64,000 bases of DNA from Acanthaster planci (GCF_001949145.1 NW_019091358.1:3695654-3759653), one strand, 5' to 3'. Positions 51,801 to 64,000 are shown, counted from the stretch's first letter. Numbers and translations are program-made. Notes: a model not told the origin generated them from the sequence alone.

Positions 51801-54800
51801 CATACTATGGAAAGGCAAGTGGACTTCAAGGAGCCTGTTGCAAAAGTGTCTGTTGTACACATGTCGGGGAAGGGGGGGTTGATGTAGTGATGCATTGTGG
51901 GAACCAGCTACCCTGTTGAAATGAAACCCACGTAACTGGGTACTCTAACCCTAATTTCAAAGATAAAAGAATGATAAAACATTTGCATTTTATCAATTCT
52001 GTCTTACCCAGAAATGTGCAAAAACAATATGACAATCTTTGGACACATGTTTCTTGAAGTTCACTCACAGAAACTTGTTGAAACCTTTCCGTTTCCGTGT
52101 CACATTAGCTGCTTAGTAATTCAAAAAGTTGCTTTTTGATACCTGGTCTAATAAGTAGGTACAGGTTTCTGACAGCGTCAGTCAGGTACCTCCATGTAGT
52201 TATCCAGTTCCAATACACAACTCTGAGAGAGTGCCATTTGAGAGAGAGCTTTTCAAAATTCAGTTCCCAATTTTAGCAAAGGCTTGGGCTGTGGAGGCAT
52301 GAACAAGAGAGCATATTGGGACTATACGCTGAAGACACGTGCTTGCTGGCAAGCCATTAGGCAAGGAACACGTCAAACCTGAAGCATCCTGTGGGCTCTG
52401 GGCAAGTGGCTTCAATAGCCTTTGAATGCTGTCCCTCCAAACTCCCCCCCCCCACTTCTCTATTTGTCATGAGTGAGAGTGTGTGTGTGTTCAGATTTGG
52501 TAGTTCGTTACCTTGAAGGAGCTTTGTCAAGTATCTTGCAAGAGTGAAAAAATTGGGGAACTTGTATGTCTCATTGTTATAAGTAATGCATTGATATTTT
52601 GGCTTCATAAGTGGTTAGCTCTCTCAGCAATATCAATTTAAGCTTTCGGAAAGGAACATTGATTTGTTAACGGCAAACCTAAGAAGTCAGAAATCAATTT
52701 GAAGAACATTGTTGGAGGAAAACTTCATGCTTTCACCAAAGGGAAAGTTTCACCCAAAGAGATCGACAGTGGAGATGCTGACAGTGCTTGGCAAGTAAAT
52801 GTATTACTTGGCATTAATAGATCCAGCTATATATACCATGCTTTTCTTCAGATCATTGTAAAGAACCCAGATGACTCGCCAGCTGGGGGTAAGACAATAG
52901 AGCTCACTGCAGACACCAATGAGGGGCGAGTGTTTGATGAGATCCTAATCTCTCCACCCAGTGGCATCATTGACTTCGCGGCCAAGAACATCTCCATCCA
53001 GTCATCCAGCCTTAATCTATATGTTAGTGTCATAGTTTTTTACCCTTGCTTGATTTCACCTCATCGACCTTTATCACGATGCTGCTGTGTTCGTCTTGCT
53101 CCCTGTAGCCCCTTTGGCAAAGCAATACAACTTAACATATTGATAAAAGGGAACGGAGTAATTGTCCTTTCAGACTCGGTTTAGTTACATTTGTTTGAAT
53201 GTTAGAAAAGCAAAATAGAGGTCTCTAGTCCCCCAGCGCATTGTTGCAATGGTGAACATAGAATATTCACCATCAGGAACCCTTGAGATATCAGTTGTTC
53301 TGAATTGCCGTGGATTTAAGTAAATGCCATTTGCCACCCTATATTTTACTTTATACACCACCAGAATGTCATCCAAGTGGGAATCGTAGATCATATGGCA
53401 TAAATTGTGTAGTATAATACATGGCACGACCATGATTATACCAAATAACCCTTACAAGATGGGGAAATTTCGGAACTCTTAATGGTTATGCTTCTTTAAG
53501 GAAGAAGTTCAAAAGGTTATCAAATAATTAGAGCAAATTATAAAGCAGAATTATCTATTTAATCATAAACTAAGACTGATCATGAAAACTTTGTGTTGCA
53601 TATTTACCAACACATTAACTAGCGACTTGTACATCATAATTTCAAGTGAATTCAGTCTTTGTGTAAAACAGTGACAGACTGAGTGTTCTAGTTCTGTCTT
53701 ATGACATTATTTTTACCACTGCACTCGTGAAACATGCATTTGAGGCCTTAATTTTTAAGTCACCGGAAACAAAATAATAGTTTCTTGACCTGGGGTTAGG
53801 TACCAGTATCAGTTTGCCTTTGTGGTGTCACCTAGATTTGTGTGCAAATCATCTAAATTCGCTTGACTTTTAGCGAGAGAGGGCGGTGTTGTGGGTAGGG
53901 CTCGTAGCTCATGAATGGAGGGTCGGGGACTCCAATCTAGCTGTTGGTCCAATACTGTGTCCTTGGGCAAGCCATTTTACCCCAACTTGTTTTTCTCCAC
54001 ATTATTTCCACTAGCATCGCATTCAATAGGAGCAGAATCGTTCTCAGTTCTGTCAAGACAAGGAATCCAGGAGAAAAAAAAATTTACTTTTACTACCACC
54101 TTATCACAGTGACAACTTAAAACAGGTGTTAATACACTAAATTTTCTTCTTTCTCTCTGACATTTCTTTATTTTTCCCACTCAGGCCAGAGCACCAGGCT
54201 ATGACAACAGGCCCGATGATTACTCATATGGTGGCCGGTACCGTTACATGTATGACCCATCTGTGTCATTGGGGGCCCAGCCTCAGTACTCGCCCTCAGG
54301 CAGCTTCATCCAAGTTGCCCCCATTCTGGAGACAGTGAACATTGGCACTGTGCAGACCCTCACCATTGACTTCACAGCCAGGGAGGCAGAGAAAGAGAGT
54401 ATTGATTTCAACTTTCTGGTATGTCGGCTTTCTTGGCTGGTTAGGTTTATAATTGGCACAAACTAAAGTGAAAGTGTGCACCATTCAGGAATCTTCTGAA
54501 GTCCTACTATAGTGGAACACCGCTATAACAAACACAACGGGGTCCACGCTAAATGTTTGGTATAGTGGTCATTCGGTATAGAGAACTTAACTGCCGAACA
54601 TTTCGGTGCCATGTTGAATAGCGCCTTGTTTAACTGAAGTGCACCCTCTTGTGATACTATGATTCACTGTTTTTGTGATGTTTTGCCGTAGCATTCACGT
54701 TTGAGGTTTCTAGAAATGTATCTGTTAATTATTTTTGTTTTTTATTAAATCTTGAGTTACAAAATTGATATTTAGTTTATCCTAAAAGTCGTGAAGCTAC

Positions 54801-57800
54801 CGCTCAGGATCGATCTCTGATGCATGCTGTGGCGAATCTCGGTTGATTTGCAACTGCATAATGTTTGGTAGGTTTTGTGCACAAAATAATGGGAGCCAAG
54901 GACGATGTTCGGTACAGCTGAATGTTCGGTATAGCGGTGTTTGGTAAAGTAATGTTTCACTGTACTAGCATGTACAATTTCTTGGATGAACAAATGTTCC
55001 GTTTAGACAGGCCCGGAAAGCGTCTTGTTGAGGTAGTAGTGTGACTACACCTCCTAAGCCTCTAGTTTGGTTACTGGTTGGGAAAAAACTCTGTGGGAGT
55101 GATTGACCTTTGACATTTACCAATAAGGGGACATATTAGGTGTTCCAAACAGACCACTTGCATTGGCCATCCTTTATTGAGTTGATCTCGTTGAGCTCCC
55201 ACTGTCATTAGGTTCGTCTCTCATCTCTGTGACCCGCAGTTCATGTCCAAAGGAAACATCCTCGGGACTGGTGTTGATAGCCTGGTGCCAGTGGACCCTA
55301 ACACGCACCAACGGACTGCTCGACAAGCTGGGGAGGAGGAGCCAGAACTTGATCTGGTTCCATCTTCTATCATAATTGAGCGTAGCGTCATTGGTTACCC
55401 TGACAGCGAGATCTCTGAAGGTGGTAAGTTTTAGTCGGTTTTAGAATGTCATGCAACATGTGGCGATGGAGTTGATATTTTCTCGTATAAATGTGGTCAG
55501 TTTAAGTTGTACAGATACGGTAATTTCAGAGTGAGCGTAATTAGTTTACGTGTACCGGTAGAGGCTATTTTCACAGGGAATTTTGTGCACAAGAGCTTTG
55601 CTCAATAGCTGCAGGCTTAATACCAGTAAAAATATGGTGTGGTATTTGTGTGATGATCCTCCTCTAACTTTTGTTGAGCAAGTGAGCATTCCAAAGGAAG
55701 CCGACAATGATATGGTCATTTGCAGATTACCGAATTTAATATTAGTAGTTGGGCCATATTTTAGTTCATTAACAGCGTTGGGCCACTAAACTACATCCAG
55801 CACCCATGCACAGTATTAAAGTCTGTCGCGACTTGCATAGGCACAGACTAGAAAAAATGAATGACATGTGGCAAATGCTAAGGTCCCTAAAATAATATCA
55901 ACTTTATAGACATTAGGTGACATCTGCAGCGAAATACCAGTATATACATTCTTCCAGGGTTGTAGCTATGTTGGCCGGCACCGGCCGGTGCTAGCCATGA
56001 CTCAACATCACCGGCCGGTGGTTGAAAATGAAGCTTGCTGGCCGACACAAATTACAATGTATACTACATTATTGCAACTTTCTAGCACTGAGAGAGAAAA
56101 TGGGCCTTTTTATTTTGTAAAAATTGTCACTTTGTTTTGATTTTATAGAGATCTCACCGAAAGAAAGTTCTAAATAAACGTCATTCTCCAAGTACTTGCA
56201 GAGTTCACCTGCGTAATGTGCTACATACGCAATCGTTGGTTTCTATCACAGAATGTCCATGCTCAATCTGGTTCCCAGACCAAAAGATTCTGACTACCGT
56301 AACTTTCGGAATATAAGCCACAGCTCACACGTTGCTTCTCATGCCGAAAAATGTCCTTGCAGCTTATACTCCAGGCAGCTTCTACGGCAACACGTGTTCA
56401 CAGGCCGCTTAGACTTGATTGTGTACTTGAAATCGGCGTGGACCCAAACGTTGGGCACTTTGGAGTTTGTGTATTATTGAATTATTACCTCCAATTTTAC
56501 ATAAGTTGAAATTTAGTCAAACTCCAAATACTCTGATCAATAAATGTTAATTTCATACACCCTAGCAAAGTTCTGATGAACTTTTATTTTGGCCCGACTT
56601 TCCAATTTTTTTATCTTAAGTGCAAAATGAACTCGATTAAAATCCGCTCTGAATTTTTTTTTCAAAATTTTTTAGTTGGGTATGTAAGTGGAGGATAATA
56701 ATACATGTAAGTTGAGTTGATGTGAACAAAGGTAACTACATGTAACTAATAACACACTAATTCTTATTTTTTGCATTAATTTTATTTTTTATTTGTTGTG
56801 GTACATGTAAGAAGATTTTCCCATGCAGAAAGGAATAACGTGTCCTAAAAAGTTATTTTAAACTAGGGTCACAGGTGTCAGGTGATCTGAAATGGAAATC
56901 TTTCCATATTCGTTGATGCGCATTCAGTGTACAAATGCACATTATGTACACATCCATGTACGTGTTCATGGTTAGCTCGCGAGTGCATACAACCAGCACA
57001 CGGTGCAAAACAGCGAGCACTAAACATTCCTAGCTACAACCCTGCATGTTAGAAAACTCAAATTTATAAGAAATAAACAATCAAGCATCCAAAATGCAAA
57101 GTTTTTGATCCCCACAATGAGTCTGACCTGTCCTGAAAAATGGAATCATACACACATTTAATTATTTTTTTGGTTGATGGTATTTCTCTCACACTGGCTT
57201 GGCTTGTTATTTCCCTGCCGCAACTCATCCCGCACCCCGCACCCTAACTAAACAACAAACTGTCAGCATCTAGCTCCCAATTCAGCTTCATTAAACCCCC
57301 TAACACCCCAGAGCCGCCCGTGGTCATCGTCAGTCCGGGAGAGCTGAACACCGTTGAAGCTCAGATCACCATCACCCCAGAGATGATTCCGCTGACCCGC
57401 GTCCTGGTGTACTACATCCGCAAGGACGGTGAGGTGGTGACCGACAGCCTGGCCATCAACGTGCAAGAAGTGTTTGAGAATGAGGTAGGTCCAGCCCGCC
57501 CTGAATCGAAGTGCTCCTTCACCGGCTAAAGAAGAGAGGCAGGCTGATGGGAAGTGCTTGCAACCTGGCTCATTTTGTTTCGACACGGTGCACGCTTGAA
57601 GACCATGCACTCCAACAGAAATTGGCAGCACGCGCCCAGTGCAACCCTTGCCGAACATGCATAAACCTTCGCGCGCATGCTGTGAGGTCTCACCAAAGGA
57701 CCCTCATTGGTATGTAAAATTGCACCATCCCTGGTTGCTGCAGGGAGCAAATGGCATAAAACTGTGACGAGGAGCATGTCATTCAAAATCCAATGATCTG

Positions 57801-60800
57801 AATTGCAATCGCTTGAGATTATTTTGTTTTTCCATTCCTGTTTGTTAGTCAACTAAGAGGTAATTTTATATCAAGCAAGATATGGGACAGAGGGGTACCC
57901 CCTCCTACCTGTCCATTCCCTATACACACTCTAGACTATTGTTACTTAACACACCCCCCTAGAAGTCTGTAAAGAATTCCTGAGATTCCAATCAAAAATG
58001 ACCAACACAAAGGCGGGGGGGGGATTTCTCTCCGTCCCATATCTTGCTTCACATGGGTAATTTATACAAGTAGGATCATTGGGGAAATTCTAGCCCTGCC
58101 CTCAAAAACTGATCCAACTTGAAAAGCCAGCATTTTTTTCTCACCTGGACTTTTTTTTTTTGCTTTTGTTGGTCCTCAAGAGGCCCATCAACCATCCTGG
58201 TAACCATAAGGCTGAAGAATATAAAGGATGCAATTACCACACTGCACCTGCCTTAATTAGACTCCCTCCCTCTGCGTAAAAGCAGCTGTCAAATGACAAT
58301 ATCTATTTGAGCATAGCTGGAGGTTGAAAGTGTTGAACTTGGCAGAAGGAGGAAAATTGGACAACTTAAAGGCATACCCCTATGGTACAGGAGAGAATCA
58401 AGGAACAGCTGTAGTTTAGTGTGGCTTGGCATGGGAATTGAACCAGGGCCACAGTTGTTTGAAGCACCCTTACCCTGAAACTCTGTCCCAGTGTTCATAA
58501 GCTACACTTGTTTTGAAAATCCTCTATGTTGCCTTTTATGGGCTATTTAGGGGTGAGGCTGCATTTTTGAGCGTTTTATGCACTTGTGGAAGAGATGTAG
58601 AATAGACCAAGATTTTCCTGTCTTTATTAAAAACAGGAGTTTTGCTGCTTTCTTTTTTAGTGGGGGGGATAGTCCCTGCTGCCCTTCCCATCCACCAGGG
58701 ACTATCCTGTGCTTAATCTTTATTGTCCAACTTAATTTGACATGCCTCCTGTCATAGTGCTTTGGAAGATGTAGCACAGCAAAGGTTTCAACCAGTTGCC
58801 ATGTTCAATCCATGCCTATCTGTTACTTCCACAGGTGACCATGGGCTTTATCAGTGACGAGGCAGCTCCAGGAGAGACGACCCAGCTCGTGATCCAGGCA
58901 GCCCCCGGGTCTCTGTGTGGCGTGGGTGTTGTCGACAAGAGCGTCCAGCTCCTGGGCGGAGACAACCAGCTGAAGAAGAGCAAGGTATTCCGCGCTGTGC
59001 AAGATTCTCTAGGGCCGCTATTTCACGGGCTGCAGAGCAGAAGATGACTCTCGGCAAAAATACGTGCTGAGAAACTGTTATGATTATTATTTATTTACCC
59101 ACACTTCGTGGCCAATGAGCCAAATTATATGCGAGTTTACAAAATTAAGAAACTATCTGCCGAGAACCAACTACAAGCATTGTAGATTATACGGCATTGA
59201 AACTGGTAACCTGAGCAAACTGAAATTGATTGGCATTAGAATATTGTGAAGTGAGTGCATAATGACCATTTTGTGACCCAGTCTGACAAAATAAGAAGCA
59301 AGTTGCCTGAAGCACCTTTAGAGAAAGTTTTCAAGAGAATCTCCCATAACGTATTCAACTTGGCAAGAACCCTCAGCGTTTTCAACTGCATAATCTTCAG
59401 TTTTCATCACAATACCAAGCTGAGTGTTACACCAAAAGAAAGAGCTTAGTCTGCCCTTTTATAATAATAATTTTATAATAATGTTATAAAATTACAAAAA
59501 TAAAAGTGCAAAATGATGAAATGGCCACATGATCTCATTTTGGAGGAGTTGGTCTCGTTTGAGGCAGGTTTGTGGCTGAGAAGAAGCCATGACAACCTGT
59601 CAAAAGGCAACTTCCGAAAACCCCTTGCTCCCTTTCTTTTTTGTTTTTGTTTTATTCTTCCTGCAGGTGTTTGCATCTCTGGAGAAGCATCAGCTTTCTG
59701 ATAAGGATGGCGAACTGGATCGCAGCAAGCACTGCCCTGAACCCATCCCCTGGTGGAGGCGGCTTCCATTTGGTCGCAGGAAGAGGAGTTCCCCCCTCAT
59801 CTACCGTCCCACACAGACCTACAAGGACGCGTCCCTGGCATTCCAGGTAAACTCCGGGAAAGGGTCCAATGCAATTCTTAAATGGCTTTGAAGCTTTTCT
59901 TCCAGAAAAGAGCAGGTGGCACACCATCTGTCATCTGAAATGGTTGTTTGAAACTACCGATTTTCATTGCTTAAGTTGGGCAGTGTTGCCAGCATTGAGA
60001 CTTTAGCATGATCTCTGGCGAACCCAGAGTTTCCCTTCCCGTAAAAAGGGGGCAGTTTATGGCAGATGGTTCATTGGTAAAAGCATATGACGTCCTGGTT
60101 GCGTCAGATTCAAACTCCAATTAATTTCTTTGTTCATTTAAGTGTAGTTAATTACTGTTAAAAATTAGAAAAGGGCCTTTGCTCTTAAGATCCAAAATAA
60201 AGTGGAAATTTGATGTTGACTGAGTTGGAGCTGGTTCTTCCCTCGTGAATGAACTTTATTGATAATGTATACGTGAAAACCATTTTGGACATTTGAAAAT
60301 TTTTGGGCGTGCAACACGTGAAGAGGAATCTTGTATGTTTTAGCTGTGTGACTCCTTGGTTCCTGATGTCTATTTCCCTCTGCAGCAAATGGGTTTGGTT
60401 TTCCTGACCAACATCAAGGTGGAGACTCGACCTTGCGTAAAGAAGGATTGGTACCTTAGAGGCAGAGGTAAATACAGGTCAGAAGGTAATAACTGAGGAG
60501 TCATTTGGATGTTCAGGAGTGTGACTTTGTGCCTCGACCCCCTTGTTAGGATCAGGGGAGCCGTTTTCACTCATGTAGTCTATCAGGATCAAAGCTTTTG
60601 TGAGCACGACTTAGATTCCAAATCTCCCCCCCCCCCATAAATTCAGGAGTAAATGCATTTATTACTTTGAAGTCTCCATGTGTAACTGTAGACCAAAACT
60701 ATCACAATGTCAGTCTTTGTTGACGTGCGCTTTCCCGTGGGGACTTGATTGAAATCATCCCACCTCACTGCCATAGAAAAGCGCACAGGTAATTATAGCG

Positions 60801-63697
60801 TGACGTCATTATGTTACAGGTCTGTTCCTGGCATTGGAGTGTCTTTAACCGAAAGTCAAGTCACAGTTCAAACCATTTGTCGTTTCAGAAATTCTGATTC
60901 AGTAAGCCTCAGGCATTGCGGGTGCTCATTCTTATTCTTAATACCCAGTGGGGTTTCGCATTCAGTCCACCGAAGACTGGGCTTGACTCTGCAAGCCCAT
61001 GTTTGGTTTGTGATTCGTCCCCCTTTCAAACTTCTCCATCTACTGTTATGGTTACTTTGAAATGGTCCTTGAGACTCTGGCAAGTTTGGTGGTCTCTAAA
61101 TTGAGACGTGTTTTACCCAGTTGGAGGTCAAACTTTCAACCCCTCCCCTTCTTGCAAAGCTCAAGGAGATAAAACCGAAGCTTACGGAGAAAACCAAGTA
61201 TGCAGAGCCAATAATACCACTTGCACTGGATAACGCTTGGTTAAGGTGTGAGGTCAAAATAGAAACACTTTTGAAAGCGTTCAACGCTTTGTAAATGCTA
61301 AGCCCCACCGACGGTCAACGTTGAACAGACGAATGCTTCAGTGAGGCTGGCCAAACCGTTCGCGGTCTACTGCACTGTGCATTCTGCAGCATCCAGTAAA
61401 CAATGGACAGCTTATCACATTACCGCATTGTGGACTTCTGCGGTCTGGTGGACGAGTCATGACAATAGCTCTTTGCTTTGCAGCTCCGCAGGAAGATTCA
61501 GATCGGCAGACTTTTTTCAACTTCCTGACAGAGCATGTGTATAGAGTAGTTTAGTCGCAAATAAAGTGCTGTCGGTTTCCAGAACAGTCTTTTCAGGTCT
61601 TGATACCCTGTAATCTTGGTATTTTGTCTCAGTATCCTCAGTCAAATACACACCTAATTTTATACCTGCAGAACTGATTATACTCGCTCGAAACGTTCTG
61701 TTTGTTAACGTGTAGTCATAGATAAAACCTCTTTTAGCCCATGTGCGCAAGCTGGGACTCGGCATTACGCACTCGCAGGTTTTCATGTGTAGGATCGAGG
61801 AAACACATACACCAACTACGCGCTTTCCACTTTGCGGCCACACCTGCACGATTTAAGGATACATGCTTTTTCTTCAAGTCAATAGTACATGCGTAAACGT
61901 TGCATTTTGTTTTATAAGGCTCTTTTGTACTCTTTTTATACTTTGTGGCTGCACAAAATTCATGTTGGGAAACTAACATGTCAGGTTTTATACTAATTTC
62001 TATTGTTTGACTTTACCTATCAAACTTTAATACACAGTAAATAAAAACAGTAAAAACACTTTGATCTGGTGCTGCAGGTGAACCGTCGAACCGAGCCAAA
62101 ATCATCAAACAAGGCACTTTCGCGGAGCCGAACCAAATTGTTCGGTTCGCATGTTCGGCTTTAATATGGCAAAGGCACGGGGAAATACATACAAGAAAAC
62201 TTAAAAGAAAAAACATACAACAAAAAATGGATAACGAGTTGTACGGCGTGCTCCACACCTGCATGAACATACTGAAACTTACAGTTTCCCTGCATCATGA
62301 GATGGTTGTAAAAAGCATGTGGTGAGAATCACTCAAAAATCAACCAAGAATATGCAACGTACAGCATTGTCACTGCATAGCAATTCTAAATTCTCACTTC
62401 ATCCAATCGTGCTCATGTATATTCAGATTTAGTATTATATTTGCCAATCTCCCGATAGCCGCGCCCTTACGTTCCATTTTAGGCTAATGACGTTCCATAT
62501 TAGGCCAATGATGTCATAAATGGCCGTGAAAAAAGAATTTTGATTTGATGCTGATCACAGTCGGACTCGTGCTTGATTGTAGGCATCTCCGGAGGGAAAT
62601 TTTGCTAAGCGGTTTCATACATGCAGCGCAAGGCGCGAGAATAGTTTTGTTGGTGTGGTGGTCTAACTTGCCTTTCATTTGATCATGAAGGGTTTGATTG
62701 TAGTGGGAATGCGTTGAAATGGAATTTTGCCAGAGCTCAAATAATAAAATGCTGTTATCCCTCCAAAAGGGGCTGATGGAAAATCACCCCTTTGGTCACG
62801 TGGGCGCCGTCCTTGGAAAAGTTTCTCAGATATGCAACGAAAGCCATATTCTCGTAGTTGATTCTATTTGAAACTAACTAGAACACAATTCCCTCGAAAT
62901 CTAATTTGATCTTGTATTCTGTAAACGGAATGAAGGGGGATTAAAACTAACTGTTGAACTGTTTCTAACCCATCTGTATTTTGATCTCGCGCCTAAATCA
63001 ACTATCTCATTTCATTTGTATGAGTCTTTTTCCCCCTCTCAAATCACACATTTCTGAAGGAATACCAGGTCCTGATGAGCCGTTGGCCCTTCCTGTCCTT
63101 TTTGATGCCGAACCACAGCCAGTGTTTGAAACAGATGATAATGAGGCGGAGCAAACGGCCAATCTGGAGCCAGAGGCTGCACCAGTCACCATCCGCACCT
63201 ACTTCCCCGAGACTTGGCTGTGGGAACTTGTGAGAATTGGGTAAGTCTGTGTAAACCAGATGAGGTTCAATCCGTGTGAGTTCATGTTTGATTGCTTAGG
63301 ATGACGTCTGGAAATTCCTTCTCGTACAGAGTAAACTAGACTTCTCTGGAAGGACTCCCAACCCCCCAATCATTGATGCAGTTCTGTAACTTATTGATCT
63401 TTTCTTCCTTGAGCACTGTTTTTAACTTGTTCTTGTTTTGCCAATGTTTACCTCCCCCCATTCAGGCCAGAGTCCAGTGAAGCTGAAGTAGAAGTCGAGG
63501 TACCAGACACCATCACCGACTGGGTTGGCAGCAGTTTCTGCATGTCCACAGAGCATGGCATTGGCATTTCCAACCCGGTACGCCTGCGTGCCTTCCAGCC
63601 CTTCTTTGCTTCCTACAACCTGCCTTATTCCGTCATTCGCGGCGAGGAGGTGCCAGTGTCGGTCACTGTCTTCAACTACCTCTCTGAGTGTCTCGTG
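39811..63697 (+). CDS. Alpha-2-macroglobulin/CD109/TEP-family secreted protein (3' end outside window)
   Basis: Exons: 39811-39941, 44431-44629, 45060-45228, 46625-46677, 47452-47644, 47965-48049, 50154-50259, 51308-51434, 51705-51814, 52852-53022, 54185-54418, 55240-55423, 57312-57484, 58835-58984, 59667-59846, 60386-60467, 63069-63240, 63466-63697. They sum to 2751 nt (917 codons) with every phase consistent, and the last ends at a GTGAGT donor. The first ATG after the TATA box opens a signal peptide (MRGAFFAAALALLLLSC). A Pro/Glu-rich spacer and macroglobulin domains follow, with family hallmarks TDKSIYKPGQTVKFR, MAQWLNI, LPKFEIDIQAP, FKPGVPYYGK, GLVFLTNIKVETRPC, TYFPETWLWELV, PDTITDW and FFASYNLPYSVIRGEEVPVSV. 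The acidic stretch at the start of exon 17 lies where the bait region of A2M sits. An RRKR site is at residues 732-735. The thioester, CUB-like and receptor-binding parts are beyond the window, so A2M, CD109 and TEP/iTEP cannot be told apart. It is likely a secreted or cell-surface protease-binding or immune protein. Confidence 0.93.
40153..40315. mobile_element. Foldback MITE-like inverted repeat in macroglobulin intron 1
   Basis: The arms centre on ACAAATCGCCTTTTTAATTA (from 40190) and its inverse ending at 40290. An outer, weaker pair (AGTCCGATTAACTTGGG, inverse near 40295-40315) extends it, giving arms of about 70-75 nt and a short loop near 40240. Similar words (TAACTGGGACTC, AAATCGCCT) also occur near 27430-27700, suggesting a family. 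Confidence 0.65.
47046..47380 (+). repeat. Dispersed repeat copy B
   Basis: The second copy of the repeat at 38095-38430, in the macroglobulin intron just before the exon at 47452. It is non-coding and of unknown class. Confidence 0.65.
51815..52851 (+). other. GC-AG intron of the macroglobulin gene (intron 9)
   Basis: The upstream exon ends TATGGAAAG and is followed by GCAAGT rather than GTAAGT. The downstream exon follows TTCTTCAG. Only this junction joins YYGK to IIVKNPDDSPAGG in phase, as macroglobulins require. GC-AG introns are a known minor class and need an otherwise strong donor (AAG|GCAAGT), as seen here. Confidence 0.85.
53885..54005 (+). mobile_element. tRNA-derived SINE fragment, copy 2
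   Basis: It has an A-box-like TCGTAGCTCATGAATGG, a B-box-like GGTCGGGGACTCCAATC and then TGTGTCCTTGGGCAAGCCAT. It is related to 20330-20450 and lies in the macroglobulin intron before exon 11. Confidence 0.55.
54508..54965. mobile_element. Pogo/Tigger-like non-autonomous DNA transposon, macroglobulin intron 11
   Basis: The left end is TATAGTGGAACACCGCTATA and the right end, in reverse complement, is TACAGTGAAACATTACTTTA with internal CACCGCTATACCGAAC. Several 'GGTATAGTGG/CGGTATAG' words lie inside. Starts of the CAGT(G/C)..AAC type with TA flanks are typical of the pogo group. No transposase is present in about 460 bp. Confidence 0.55.
55955..57044. mobile_element. hAT-like non-autonomous element, macroglobulin intron 12
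   Basis: The left end, CAGGGTTGTAGCTATGTTGG, is mirrored by the right end (inverse CAGGGTTGTAGCTAGGAATG). CAGGG termini are typical of hAT elements. The flanking 8-mers, cattcttc and catgttag, match at 5 of 8 positions, compatible with a decayed target duplication. The interior has GGCCGG palindromes and, near 56275-56390, an 'ACTTTCGGAATATAAGCC' stretch that recalls another short DNA transposon, perhaps nested. Confidence 0.55.
60068..60122 (+). mobile_element. Short tRNA-like fragment in the macroglobulin gene
   Basis: TGGTTCATTGGTAAAAGC resembles an A box and CAGATTCAAACTCC a B box, 35-40 nt apart. The cloverleaf is not convincing. It is probably a SINE remnant in the intron between the exons ending at 59846 and starting at 60386. 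Confidence 0.3.
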
Positions 63698-64000
63698 GTG
63701 AGTACAGGGTCAAGAATTAGGCTTTTGGGGGTGGGGGGGGTTTAACACAACAGTCGAACTGTTTGAATTTAGAAATGTTTACCGGATTTACGGTTTCCTA
63801 ATTTTATCAAATGACAAAGACAGTGGGTGAGATTTGTTCAAGTGACATGTAAACCGACAGGAGCATTCACAAGGTGCCGTTTTTGTATTCACTGGTTTTT
63901 CAGTCAAAAAACTCAACAAGATAATGTGTCAAGTCGAAGTCTCTCAACCAGTAGGAATGGCTCAACTCTCTTTGCTATTTATAAATGATGTTTAAAAGTA

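Noticed and set aside
52699-52851. In-frame extension upstream of the exon at 52852
   Set aside because: A strong acceptor (TTCTTCAG) at 52850-52851 and macroglobulin homology both start at IIVKNPDD; the upstream part is intron.
58400-58500. Minus-strand tRNA-like sequence (GGTTCAATTCC B-box)
   Set aside because: Only a B-box-like word is convincing; no matching A box or second copy could be supported.

Overview
This is a eukaryotic genomic window: every recognisable gene is split by GT-AG introns of about 0.1-4.5 kb, there are no operons, and the intergenic DNA is AT-rich and full of short transposon remnants. The proteins are most like deuterostome ones. Intron density, short intergenic distances and scattered ACATGT/TACATGTA words suggest a marine invertebrate deuterostome (amphioxus, hemichordate or echinoderm). 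I cannot fix the species. Two N-runs (16000-16361 and 36221-36844) are assembly gaps.

Layout. (1) 397-11415, minus: DDX59, a DEAD-box RNA helicase with an N-terminal HIT zinc finger, 13 coding exons (797 codons as modelled). (2) 13237-22702, plus: TIMM44, the matrix-side scaffold of the mitochondrial import motor, 15 coding exons, 431 aa, complete. It is head-to-head with DDX59. (3) 25154-28162, minus: the C9orf85 homologue, a small CxxC zinc-ribbon-like protein, 3 exons, 197 aa. (4) 28774-33799, minus: SIRT6, an NAD-dependent protein deacylase, 8 exons, 456 aa. (5) 39811-63697 and beyond the right edge, plus: a secreted alpha-2-macroglobulin/CD109/TEP-family protein, 18 exons and 917 codons in the window. 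The thioester and receptor-binding part lies outside. All exon sets were assembled by hand from splice sites and reading-frame phase; each set keeps one open frame.

The genes are ordinary chromosomal neighbours with unrelated roles: RNA helicase, mitochondrial import, unknown zinc protein, chromatin deacylase, extracellular protease trap or immune effector. DDX59/TIMM44 may share a bidirectional promoter. C9orf85 and SIRT6 are in tandem about 0.6 kb apart. The macroglobulin gene has its own TATA promoter, set in a perfect 9-bp inverted repeat.

Between and inside genes lie a 42-bp and a 17-bp minisatellite, several terminal-inverted-repeat elements (pogo-like, hAT-like, a 212-bp MITE with perfect 27-bp ends), a foldback-like element around the second gap, tRNA-derived SINE fragments and a dispersed repeat with two copies. 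The main oddities are: DDX59 departs from consensus in helicase motifs I, Ia and II (DEVD rather than DEAD); the macroglobulin has an RRKR furin-type site before its presumed bait region; and one of its introns is GC-AG. I saw no clear sign of a wholly new biological system.
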